Positions 1 to 7,339 of a stretch of 16,267 nucleotides of DNA are shown piece by piece. The notes below the pieces were generated by a model. It was not told where the DNA came from, ran no database searches, and saw only the letters and a list, made by a program, of their open reading frames with translations. A program made the position numbers and the translations under genes. Numbering within the stretch: the stretch's first letter is position 1; each line of letters begins with the position of its first letter. Origin of the DNA: Candidatus Sphingobacterium stercoripullorum (GTDB lineage: Bacteria; Bacteroidota; Bacteroidia; Sphingobacteriales; Sphingobacteriaceae); assembly GCA_019114715.1 (NCBI GenBank), contig DXEZ01000050.1, positions 1-16,267 on the forward strand. The letters run 5' to 3'.

Positions 1-2
1 AA

Positions 3-2588
3 CAGATTCTACAGATTCCTAGTAATAGGACATCCTTCTATCAGCCATCCACCGCAGCATTGCATACTATTTTCACGGCATCTTTACATTTGCTAGCTAA
101 TGGTGCTATTGTACCACAAATTATAAAGCGGCCAAATGGTGATTTTGCCATTAGATGGCTACCGGCAATGATCAGTAAGGAGGTACGCCAGGTCCTTGAA
201 AAGCTTGAGGAGGTATTACCTCCGGATGTTTTCTTTTGGGAGGGTGATGAAAAACTAAAAGAGATTAATAAAGACACCATAGTGAATTTACTCTCTGTTT
301 TCCTAACTGAGCTGATCTCTTTAATTCAAAATAAAAGACAAGACAAATTATTTGAAAGGCTATTTTTCAACAACAGCCACTACCCTTTTAAGAATCCTGG
401 TGAGGAGTCTTTACCTAAGGGCGTATTCGTGTGGCTACAAAAATACTTCATTACCCAAGGGAACTATAAACCGCAGATTGTAGTAACAGAGGCCTCTAAT
501 GAGCGGTTCTTTATAGCCATCAACATTTACGATAATTCCGAGAAGTTACAACAGGCCATTCCTTTAAAAGAAGTGTTAACTGAGAAGGAATACGAACACA
601 GTAAGTTTGAAATCCTGCAAGCATTAACGCAGCTCAGCGGCTTTATACCAGGTTTAGACAACTATATCAATAGTGCAGCGAAGAGAGAAATTATTGTTTA
701 CAACAAGAAGTTCACTTCTTTTCTCATGCAGATCATCCCCGCTATTAGGCTCTTAGACATCGATGTTTTACTGCCTAAGTCTCTGCAGGAGCTGACCCGC
801 CCTAAGGTATCGGTGAAAGTGAAAAGCAATCCTGGGAAGTCTTTCATCCGGTTAGACAAACTACTAGACTTTGACTGGCGCATAGCACTTGGAGATCACC
901 TGTTGACAAAAGAAGATTTTGATGTTTTACTGAAAAAATCCGATGGCTTGTTAAAGTATAAATCCCAGTTTATCTATGTAGATAAGGAGGAGCTCGAGAA
1001 AATATACAAGCATTTTAGCGCCAATAAAAAGCTGAGCTCTCTAGAACTTCTACGGACTGCCTTAAGTGGTGAATATAATGGGGCTAATATTTCTATGACC
1101 GCCGAGGTGCAGCAGCTAATTCAAGACTTCACTCAATATAAGGATGTTCAGCTGCCAAAGGGGCTAAAAGCTAACCTCCGGCCGTATCAAATAAACGGTT
1201 ACTCCTGGATGTATAGAAACGCACAAATTGGCTTTGGTTCTGTACTAGCGGACGACATGGGTTTAGGAAAGACCCTTCAAGTGATATCCACTCTGCTTAA
1301 GTTTAAAGAAGAGGGCGCACTTGCTAATAAAAAAGCCCTAATCATTGTCCCTACGGGGTTACTATCTAACTGGGAGGCGGAAATTCAAAAATTCGCTCCC
1401 TCGCTAAAAGCACATATCTTCCACGGCAAGAGCAGAACAATAACAGATGATTTTGACGTCCTGCTCACCACATATGGTATTGCCAGGACGGAAGCCGCTA
1501 GGTTTAAGAAAATGCTTTGGCAGAGCGTGATTATTGACGAGGCGCAAAATATCAAAAACACGAATACTTTGCAGGCTAAAGCTATCAAGAGCATCCCAGC
1601 GGAAAACTTCATTGCTATGAGTGGTACGCCCGTGGAAAACCGCTTGAGCGAGCTATGGAGCATCATGGATTACAGCAACCGTGGACTACTGGGAACCTTA
1701 AAAGTATTCAATGAATCTTTCGGCAATCCCATAGAGCAGTTTAACGACAAACAGGTAGCCAAAAAGTTAAAGCAAATAACAGGTCCCTTTTTAATGAGGC
1801 GATTAAAAACCGACAAGTCTATTATCAGTGATCTACCCGATAAAATAGAAATGGATAGCTATGCCACCCTAGCAAAAGAGCAGGCTAGCTTATACACCAA
1901 AACGTTGGAGGAAGCTATGAAGGCCATTGAAGGAGTGGACATAGAAGATAAAAAAGGCCTATTTGTTCGCCAAGGTCTCGTCTTGCAGATGATCTTAGCA
2001 CTAAAGCAGATTTGCAACCACCCTTCTCAATACCTAAAGAACAAAGTTTTAGACCCCTCGCTAAGCGGGAAGTTAGCTCTACTCTACGAGAAGCTCGACA
2101 CCATCGTAGAAAGCAACGAGAAGGTCCTTATATTCACGCAGTTCAAGGAAATGGGTACTCTTTTAGAGCACTTTATCCAAGAGCGTTACGGCCTAAAGCC
2201 ACTATTCTACCACGGAGGGCGCTCTGTTAAACAAAGGAAAGAGATGGTCGATTCTTTCCAAAATAACCGGGCCGATAATATATTCATACTGTCCATAAAA
2301 GCAGCCGGCACAGGTTTGAACTTAACTGCAGCCAATCACGTCATCCACTACGATTTGTGGTGGAACCCAGCGGTTGAAGCGCAAGCTACAGACCGTGCTT
2401 ATAGGATCGGTCAAAAGAGTAATGTGATGGTTCATAGGTTTATAACCAAAGGGACCTTTGAAGAGGAGATCAACGCTATGATTCAGTCTAAAAAAGAGCT
2501 CGCAGACTTAACAGTCACAACGGGTGAAAATTGGATTGGCAACCTAAGCAACAAGGAGCTGAAAGAAATTTTTGAAATGAAAAATTAA
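3..2588 (+). CDS. SNF2/Swi2-family DEAD/DEAH-box helicase, 5'-truncated by the window edge
   Basis: This is the C-terminal part of an SNF2-type ATP-dependent DNA translocase. The frame is open from the first codon at position 3. The TTG at 60 is only the first start-like codon inside the window, so the true start lies upstream and 861 codons are visible. A helicase-associated N-terminal region (to about 1170) is followed by the two RecA-like lobes. Lobe 1 carries the Walker A motif DDMGLGKT (1251-1274), the Walker B motif DEAQ (1536-1547, as usual for bacterial SNF2 proteins) and SGTPVENRLSELW (about 1620). Lobe 2 carries LIFTQF, the GTGLNL motif and QATDRAYRIGQ (about 2385-2415). All the key ATPase residues are present. 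Bacteroidota homologues often begin with a SWIM zinc-binding domain; whether this one does cannot be seen. The gene converges on the minus-strand PUL and is not obviously linked to it. The family call is firm, but the cellular role (nucleic-acid remodelling) is not specified by the sequence. Confidence 0.93.
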   Translation, partial: QILQIPSNRTSFYQPSTAALHTIFTASLHLLANGAIVPQIIKRPNGDFAIRWLPAMISKEVRQVLEKLEEVLPPDVFFWEGDEKLKEINKDTIVNLLSVFLTELISLIQNKRQDKLFERLFFNNSHYPFKNPGEESLPKGVFVWLQKYFITQGNYKPQIVVTEASNERFFIAINIYDNSEKLQQAIPLKEVLTEKEYEHSKFEILQALTQLSGFIPGLDNYINSAAKREIIVYNKKFTSFLMQIIPAIRLLDIDVLLPKSLQELTRPKVSVKVKSNPGKSFIRLDKLLDFDWRIALGDHLLTKEDFDVLLKKSDGLLKYKSQFIYVDKEELEKIYKHFSANKKLSSLELLRTALSGEYNGANISMTAEVQQLIQDFTQYKDVQLPKGLKANLRPYQINGYSWMYRNAQIGFGSVLADDMGLGKTLQVISTLLKFKEEGALANKKALIIVPTGLLSNWEAEIQKFAPSLKAHIFHGKSRTITDDFDVLLTTYGIARTEAARFKKMLWQSVIIDEAQNIKNTNTLQAKAIKSIPAENFIAMSGTPVENRLSELWSIMDYSNRGLLGTLKVFNESFGNPIEQFNDKQVAKKLKQITGPFLMRRLKTDKSIISDLPDKIEMDSYATLAKEQASLYTKTLEEAMKAIEGVDIEDKKGLFVRQGLVLQMILALKQICNHPSQYLKNKVLDPSLSGKLALLYEKLDTIVESNEKVLIFTQFKEMGTLLEHFIQERYGLKPLFYHGGRSVKQRKEMVDSFQNNRADNIFILSIKAAGTGLNLTAANHVIHYDLWWNPAVEAQATDRAYRIGQKSNVMVHRFITKGTFEEEINAMIQSKKELADLTVTTGENWIGNLSNKELKEIFEMKN

Positions 2589-2620
2589 TGAGCCGTTTTT
2601 AGGTCGTGGTAATTAATAGA

Positions 2621-2635
2621 TTGCCCTGTGGGCAA
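2621..2635 (+). terminator. Small hairpin downstream of the helicase (weak terminator candidate)
   Basis: TTGCCC and GGGCAA form a perfect 6-bp stem around a TGT loop, starting 32 nt after the helicase stop codon. No T-run follows directly, so a terminator role is only a possibility. Confidence 0.3.
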
Positions 2636-2670
2636 AGCACCGCAAACTTTATTTGTTTTTATAGCATTAC

Positions 2671-2725
2671 AAGCAGGGACACAAAGCAAAAAGGGATAGA
2701 AACTTCACTCCCATCCCTCCTGCTT
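2671..2725. terminator. Nested inverted repeat, candidate bidirectional terminator
   Basis: The outer arms AAGCAGG (2671-2677) and CCTGCTT (2719-2725) enclose the inner arms AGGGAT (2692-2697) and ATCCCT (2713-2718). On the minus strand the inner 6-bp stem is followed directly by TTTTTGC, which looks like a classical intrinsic terminator for the PUL operon about 170-200 nt past its last stop codon. On the plus strand the outer arm is followed by an AT-rich stretch and could stop helicase transcripts. The inner loop is long (15 nt), so the stability is uncertain. Confidence 0.4.
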
Positions 2726-2849
2726 TATTCTTATATTTATAAAGCATTCCACCGCCTAAGTGGGTGTATTTTAGATCCTATTTTGGTAGAAATCACACTT
2801 TAATACCACTCGCGTTCCTTTTTAAAAAGAAGCAGACTACAAATGTACC

Positions 2850-2876
2850 GCCGCCTCCTGTTAAACAAGAGGCGGC
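2850..2876 (-). terminator. GC-rich hairpin just after the TlpA-like gene
   Basis: GCCGCCTC (2850-2857) and GAGGCGGC (2869-2876) form a perfect 8-bp stem with an 11-nt loop. It lies 13 nt beyond the stop codon of the minus-strand TlpA-like gene. It lacks a T-tract, so it may be a terminator acting with the one at 2671-2725, or an mRNA 3'-end stabilising structure. Confidence 0.45.
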
Positions 2877-2889
2877 TATACCTAGCAGA

Positions 2890-3879
2890 TTACTCTCCCA
2901 ACTCTTTAATTAGCTCAATTTTATAGCTAATCTCATCTACAACTGCTTGTACATCTGATGAGCCACCAGCAGATTGAAATCTTACACGTCCTGAAGGATC
3001 AATTATAATTTTAGTTGGAATCCCTTCAATTCCGTACTGGCTTACTAGAGCATCTGAGCCTTCCATTTTATCATAAACAACATGGAAATTATAACCTTTC
3101 TCATCGTTAAAGTCTTTCACTTTTTCCTTGTAATTCGCTTCTCTCTCCCTAGTGTTGATAAACAAGAACTCAACCTGGTCATCGTCTTTATATTTTTCCA
3201 CAGCGGCCTGCATGCCGGGGAAAGAAATGATACAAGGTCCGCACCAAGTAGCCCAGAAATCAAGAACCACTATTTTCCCCTTATAATCGGAAAACTCAAC
3301 CGTTTTACCGCTCATGTCTGTTAACTCAAAATCGACGGACTCCTTATCTATCATGGATGCTTTCCAAGCTTTTTGATTATCACTGGTTTTCTTTTTAATA
3401 ACTCGGTCTTTATAGGCAAGCCACTCTTCTGTTGTGCTTCCTAGGCTATGGAATAGCTGCTCCCCTTGTTTATTTTGAGCATCATTTAAGGATCGTATTT
3501 GAAAGTGCTGATCAAAAGCCAAAAATGCATCAAAATATTGCTTATTGCCTATCAAAGCCTCTATCTTCAAATCACTTAATCTACTTAGCTTATGCTGATC
3601 AATAACCTGCAAGCAATCCTTCCATTTCTCTTGTTTGCCATAAACCTGAGCCAATAAAATATATACTATCGAGTTGACGTAAGCAGCTTTTTGAAGCTCT
3701 TCAGAGTAGTTATCTATAATATTTTGTAGTACAGAGTAGGACTGGTCTATATCGTTATTCTCATAATAATAAGTGGCTAAAGCCGATAGATAGCTAACCT
3801 TCCTATCGCTAGAATGAAGCTTTTCACCGTAGCGCTTTGCGGCAGCTTCCTCTCTATTTTCTAATAGCAAAGTGGCCAT
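2890..3879 (-). CDS. TlpA-like thioredoxin-fold protein, downstream fragment (329 codons) of an interrupted gene
   Basis: The first half is helical and TPR-like (about residues 1-160). It is followed by a thioredoxin/AhpC-TSA fold of the TlpA/ResA class (about 180-320). The redox motif WCGPC sits at residues 212-216 and the cis-proline at IPTK (Pro288), so the redox site is intact. Family members act in the periplasm or at the membrane as thiol-disulfide oxidoreductases. This ORF has no signal peptide of its own. It is in the same frame as the upstream ORF at 3928-4323 and is separated from it only by a TAA and 16 sense codons. The ATG at 3879 has no visible ribosome binding site and is probably an internal Met of a 477-position original protein. 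If translated alone, the thioredoxin domain would stay in the cytoplasm. Domain identity is firm, but whether the fragment is expressed is doubtful. Confidence 0.75.
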   Translation of the reverse strand: MATLLLENREEAAAKRYGEKLHSSDRKVSYLSALATYYYENNDIDQSYSVLQNIIDNYSEELQKAAYVNSIVYILLAQVYGKQEKWKDCLQVIDQHKLSRLSDLKIEALIGNKQYFDAFLAFDQHFQIRSLNDAQNKQGEQLFHSLGSTTEEWLAYKDRVIKKKTSDNQKAWKASMIDKESVDFELTDMSGKTVEFSDYKGKIVVLDFWATWCGPCIISFPGMQAAVEKYKDDDQVEFLFINTREREANYKEKVKDFNDEKGYNFHVVYDKMEGSDALVSQYGIEGIPTKIIIDPSGRVRFQSAGGSSDVQAVVDEISYKIELIKELGE

Positions 3880-3927
3880 TTTACGGTGGGCGCCGTCAAG
3901 ATAAGACTCCTTCTTTGTAGCTTCTTT

Positions 3928-3930
3928 TTA
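3928..3930 (-). other. In-frame TAA stop breaking the TlpA-like gene
   Basis: The interval 4323-2890 is 1434 nt (478 codons) in one frame and is interrupted only at codon 132 by TAA. The context is ...AAA ACG TAA AAA GAA... A single base change from TAT or TAC (Tyr) would restore a 477-residue secreted protein. The interruption is a nonsense codon rather than a frameshift, and a sequencing error cannot be excluded. Confidence 0.85.
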
Positions 3931-4323
3931 CGTTTTCAGCCAGTTTTCGTAGGATTTATCTAGTGACTCAACATCCCTATAACCATCTATAATTTTATCT
4001 AAAGATTGAGTAGCAGCATATTCACTCTTTGGAAATTCCTTAAGCAACTTTTGATGGGCCTGCTCAACCGCCTGCATGTTTCCCAAAAAACTGTATAAAG
4101 ACCTTCCCTGTAAAATATAATCTTCTTTATCACTCTCCACTAAATGCTTAGCCTCCCACGAAATCGAGTCTTTAGCTAGAGGATCATCACTGCGAAGAAG
4201 AGAATTAACCATATCCTGAACCTCTTTAAATGTGAGATTAGATCTTTTTGCTAATTGCGCTTGAGCACCTGCACTGACCATTAATAAAATAGCAAAAATG
4301 ATGCATTCAATTCTTTTATTCAT
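3928..4323 (-). CDS. N-terminal fragment of the TlpA-like protein: signal peptide plus helical segment (131 aa)
   Basis: The product starts with a clear Sec signal peptide (K3/R4, then a hydrophobic run ending AGAQAQ, likely cleaved near residue 22). About 110 mostly helical residues follow, resembling the TPR-like region that precedes the thioredoxin domain in many Bacteroidota TlpA-type proteins. It ends at TAA (3930-3928) right after the sequence ENWLKT. Reading through that stop in the same frame leads into the 2890-3879 ORF, so the two are almost certainly one original gene. A good Shine-Dalgarno AGGAG (4332-4328) lies 4 nt before the ATG, which is unusual among the genes here and supports this start. 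The gene lies 92 nt after the sulfatase stop codon and is probably the last gene of the PUL operon. By itself the fragment has no redox site and no predictable activity. Confidence 0.7.
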   Translation of the reverse strand: MNKRIECIIFAILLMVSAGAQAQLAKRSNLTFKEVQDMVNSLLRSDDPLAKDSISWEAKHLVESDKEDYILQGRSLYSFLGNMQAVEQAHQKLLKEFPKSEYAATQSLDKIIDGYRDVESLDKSYENWLKT

Positions 4324-4327
4324 GATG

Positions 4328-4332
4328 CTCCT
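4328..4332 (-). promoter_or_regulatory. Shine-Dalgarno sequence of the TlpA-like gene
   Basis: AGGAG reads on the minus strand 4 nt before the ATG at 4323. Most other genes in the window have no such motif, as expected in Bacteroidota, so this one stands out and fixes the start. Confidence 0.5.
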
Positions 4333-4415
4333 ATAATTTATGCTTACAACCCACCTAAATTCTTCTTTTGCTATTATTCTCCTAAATAATGTACAACTTA
4401 TCGACGATTCATGCT

Positions 4416-5969
4416 TTACCTAGCAAGTTCATCAGGATAAGGTACTAATTTTTTAGAATCCTTATAGGTTGGCATTTGCGCTTGGTATTGCTTTAAGCTT
4501 TTTGATAGAAGCGTGCTCATGGCCTTAGTTTTACTATTTTCTTTACCTGCTAAATCGTAACGTTCCCCTATATCTTTTTTCAGATTGTAAAGGTGCACCT
4601 TACTACCCTTCATATCGTAAATCAGCTTATAATCTCCTTGGCGTACAGCCGAGTAGAAGTTAATTCCTGGTCCATCTTCTAGGATCCATTTATTGGGGAT
4701 GTGCCAAACCAGTGGTCTATTATTCCAGCTTTCATCCACCTTGTTGTTGAGTAAAGGCAATAGGCTTTTACCGTCAACCTGTTTTTGAGCTAGCTGCCCA
4801 GCAGGCGTGTTGGTAAGCTCTAAAATGGTAGGGAATAAATCCTCCATAATTACGGGTGCATCGATAGTGCTCCTACCCTCGCCCTTCGCCTTTTTTATTA
4901 AAAGTGGAACGCGAATTCCGCCTTCATAAACCGAGCCTTTACCAACGTTTAGAGGCAAGTTTTGTGTATGGGATTCTCCAGATCTCTGAGGAGCGAGACT
5001 CAGCCCACCATTGTCGCTTACAAAAACAATAACCGTATTATCATAAACCCCTTCTTGCTTTAAGAAAGAAACCAGCTCGCCAATACTGTCATCATAACCT
5101 TCCACTAGCGATGCGTAGCCGGCCTCCAGACTATCGAGCCCATCTGCTAGGTATTTATCTACAAACCTCGGGTCCGCCTGAATAGGTACGTGGACTGCGT
5201 AATTGGAAAAGTGCATAAAAAATGGTTCTTTCCGCTTTAAAGGCTCACGCAAGGCCTTAATGGCCTCTTTGGTAAGTGCAGAGGTTAGAAAAGTAGGCGT
5301 ACCGTGGTATTCCATCAAATCTGGAACTGCCTGGTATGTTGCCCTAGTAGGGAAGTTCCCGTAGTTCGCCTCTCCGTAATAGCTCTGCGGGTGGCCGGCA
5401 GAATGCCCAGCGACATTCACCATAAACCCTAGGTTCATCGGGCTTGCCCCAGGAGTACCTGCAGCACCCCAGTGTGCCTTACCTATGTGTATGGTGTAAT
5501 AGCCGTGATTTTTAAGTATCTCCGGTAAGGGAGTCGCATAATAAGTAAAAGGAATATCCTCCTCCGCACTCAAACCATTAATGTTCCATGCAGGAGGGTC
5601 TAAAAGCTCATCGGGATTATCTGTAGGATTATTCGCCTCGGGGTGTGTCCACAAGGTCACTCTATGCCGAGCGGCATTCATACCCGTTAAAAAGCTAACC
5701 CTACTCGGCGTACATACCGGAGTGGCGTACGCATCGGTAAACTTCACCGACTCCTTTGCTAGGAGCTCCAAGTTTGGTGTATGGAACCTGCGGTTCAGCG
5801 GTGTCTTCTCTTTATAAAACGGCTCAGAAAGGTCCTGCCAGCCTAAATCATCTACAAAAATCACCAGCACATTGGGCTGCTCGTTTTTTTGACCTAAAGC
5901 TGTGCTGGCGCTTCCCACCAATAGGATAAGAGCCAGAAAAATCATCTGAAAATTAACGTGTCGTATCAT
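4416..5969 (-). CDS. Secreted type I (formylglycine-dependent) sulfatase, S1 family
   Basis: This enzyme hydrolyses sulfate esters, most likely on a sugar of the PUL substrate. The 517-aa product has a signal peptide (hydrophobic residues 9-20, ending near ALGQ). The alkaline-phosphatase-like fold follows, with the usual catalytic features: paired metal-binding Asp40-Asp41 in VDDLGW, the formylglycine motif C86-T-P-S-R90, Lys164 in IGKAHWG, His260, the metal ligands Asp319-Asn320 in VSDNGG, and Lys344 in VGKGSVYEGG. The Cys-type signature means that Cys86 must be converted to formylglycine by a maturase, and none is encoded in this window. The start overlaps the fucosidase stop by 17 nt, which suggests translational coupling. 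The S1 subfamily and sulfate position cannot be assigned by eye; context suggests a sulfated hexose or hexosamine. Length is normal for the family. Confidence 0.93.
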   Translation of the reverse strand: MIRHVNFQMIFLALILLVGSASTALGQKNEQPNVLVIFVDDLGWQDLSEPFYKEKTPLNRRFHTPNLELLAKESVKFTDAYATPVCTPSRVSFLTGMNAARHRVTLWTHPEANNPTDNPDELLDPPAWNINGLSAEEDIPFTYYATPLPEILKNHGYYTIHIGKAHWGAAGTPGASPMNLGFMVNVAGHSAGHPQSYYGEANYGNFPTRATYQAVPDLMEYHGTPTFLTSALTKEAIKALREPLKRKEPFFMHFSNYAVHVPIQADPRFVDKYLADGLDSLEAGYASLVEGYDDSIGELVSFLKQEGVYDNTVIVFVSDNGGLSLAPQRSGESHTQNLPLNVGKGSVYEGGIRVPLLIKKAKGEGRSTIDAPVIMEDLFPTILELTNTPAGQLAQKQVDGKSLLPLLNNKVDESWNNRPLVWHIPNKWILEDGPGINFYSAVRQGDYKLIYDMKGSKVHLYNLKKDIGERYDLAGKENSKTKAMSTLLSKSLKQYQAQMPTYKDSKKLVPYPDELAR

Positions 5970-7338
5970 ATGCTAAAAATGAGATTATTCTTGGTGAATT
6001 TATACTTTTATTGATAACTATTTTTAGGGAGGTGCAAGAAATTGGAGAATCAAAAAAATGAAAGAATTTATTTCCCATAGAGCTGCCCGACGTTACACGC
6101 ACCCACTGCCCATCTACCAAGGCTTCTATATGAAAACCCCGAATTAACTGTCCATTCGTTAGGTCTTCCGACAGGGAGATATGAGAAACACTCCTTTTCG
6201 AGTCAAAGCTAATGACTTCTACTTCCTCACTGCTATCTTTTAAGGGACTGCTAAACAGGCGATCTACCTCCGATTTAAACTCCCTCAAGCGGGACCTATC
6301 GAGCTCCGGCACGAGCCCCGAGGTATCGGGAGTAACCCCGATGCACAAGGTGGCATTTCTACCCACCGACTTAATGTACATATCTAGTAAATGCTCCACT
6401 GGATAGACTGCATCTTCATCATCCGGCTCCCAAAACCACTCGTGCCTGTTGTTATCCCCACGTAAAGGGGCATCGGCCATAGCCGGCATAAAATACTTTC
6501 CATCCGGATCGCCACTTTTTAAAAGTGCATAGTCATCCGCATACACACCCTCAGGTGCGGCAGTACCTGTGCCGGTATAATGGTAGGGAAAGGTGGACCA
6601 ACATGGGTAGGGAACCATGCCACTTTCGGATCCTCCCCAACGCGCCTCAGCCAGCTCATCGTTGTGGTAGAACAGGCAATCGGGCTGGTATTTTTTGACT
6701 ATTGGCAGCACATCGGGCGCGCCCTTTTTAGGATCTCCCGCGCCACCATCGAACCAAATCTTAAAGAGCGGTCCATACCAAGTGCAGATCTCCTTCACCA
6801 TTCCTTCAGCCATCTTCCTGTAATAATCCTGCCGGTATTGTTGCTGCTGGCCACTTCCTATAGCCTTAAAATCATGAATCCCTAAAAAGGAATTCCAGCG
6901 TATACCTAAATACACCCCAGGGAGGATGCCGTGCTTCCTGCAGGCTTTAATAAAATCGCCCACCAGGTCTTCCTTACCATTTCCCCAGCCTAGAGCCCTC
7001 GTATTGTAAGGGTTAACCTTCGATGGGTATAGCGCAAAACCCGTCTCGTGGGTAGCGGTGATCATGGCATAACGTGCGCCGCTCTCCTTGGCGGTAATTA
7101 CCCACTGCTCCACATCCAAGTTAGTGGGCTGAAATATATGTATGTCATGAACTGGGGCTATACGATTTTCCTGCTGGCTGTATTTTTCACCGTCAAACAC
7201 ATGCAAGTCGTAATGGAAAATGAGCCCCAGCTCAGCATGCTGCCAGGCAAGCTGAGCTTTATTGGGCTTGGGCACTTGCCCCAAAGCAAGTGCTATATTT
7301 AGCGTTAAAACTAAAAACGAAATAACAATATTACGCAT
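5953..7338 (-). CDS. Secreted alpha-L-fucosidase, GH29 family (divergent)
   Basis: The predicted role is removal of terminal alpha-L-fucose from the imported or surface glycan. I chose the ATG at 7338, one nucleotide after the SusD stop (TAA-T-ATG). It gives a clean signal peptide of about 20 residues ending ALALGQ and a 461-aa protein. In-frame ATGs at 7356 and 7380 would add charged residues and run into susD. The (beta/alpha)8 barrel contains KIWFDGGAG with the probable nucleophile Asp197. The region ATHETGF (95-101) sits where classical GH29 enzymes have HHDGF, and FHYDLHVF (41-48) sits where they have a HWG-like motif. EWFWEP lies later in the barrel. The C-terminal 90 residues form a small beta-sandwich with SMGNKFFHF, matching the usual GH29 C-terminal domain. 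The substitutions suggest an unusual subgroup, so fucose specificity is likely but not certain. Confidence 0.82.
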   Translation of the reverse strand: MRNIVISFLVLTLNIALALGQVPKPNKAQLAWQHAELGLIFHYDLHVFDGEKYSQQENRIAPVHDIHIFQPTNLDVEQWVITAKESGARYAMITATHETGFALYPSKVNPYNTRALGWGNGKEDLVGDFIKACRKHGILPGVYLGIRWNSFLGIHDFKAIGSGQQQQYRQDYYRKMAEGMVKEICTWYGPLFKIWFDGGAGDPKKGAPDVLPIVKKYQPDCLFYHNDELAEARWGGSESGMVPYPCWSTFPYHYTGTGTAAPEGVYADDYALLKSGDPDGKYFMPAMADAPLRGDNNRHEWFWEPDDEDAVYPVEHLLDMYIKSVGRNATLCIGVTPDTSGLVPELDRSRLREFKSEVDRLFSSPLKDSSEEVEVISFDSKRSVSHISLSEDLTNGQLIRGFHIEALVDGQWVRVTSGSSMGNKFFHFFDSPISCTSLKIVINKSINSPRIISFLAYDTTR

Positions 7339-7339
7339 A

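Larger units (their letters stand above)
2589..2889. other. Convergent intergenic region with hairpins, no credible gene
   Basis: This 301-bp stretch separates the ends of two converging genes. A plus-strand ORF of 65 codons (2606-2803) has no recognisable domain, runs through inverted repeats and is not believable as a gene. The region holds three hairpins, at 2621-2635, 2671-2725 and 2850-2876. I see no tRNA, promoter or mobile-element end here. Confidence 0.6.

Noticed and set aside
60..62. TTG as start codon of the helicase gene
   Set aside because: The frame is open back to the window edge and the codons before it encode sequence that fits the protein, so the gene is truncated by the window.
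2606..2803. 65-codon plus-strand ORF between helicase and TlpA-like gene
   Set aside because: No recognisable protein features, and it runs through the terminator-like inverted repeats.
3928..3930. Selenocysteine or other recoding at the TAA
   Set aside because: TAA is not a selenocysteine or pyrrolysine codon, and no recoding structure is evident. Mutation or sequencing error is simpler.
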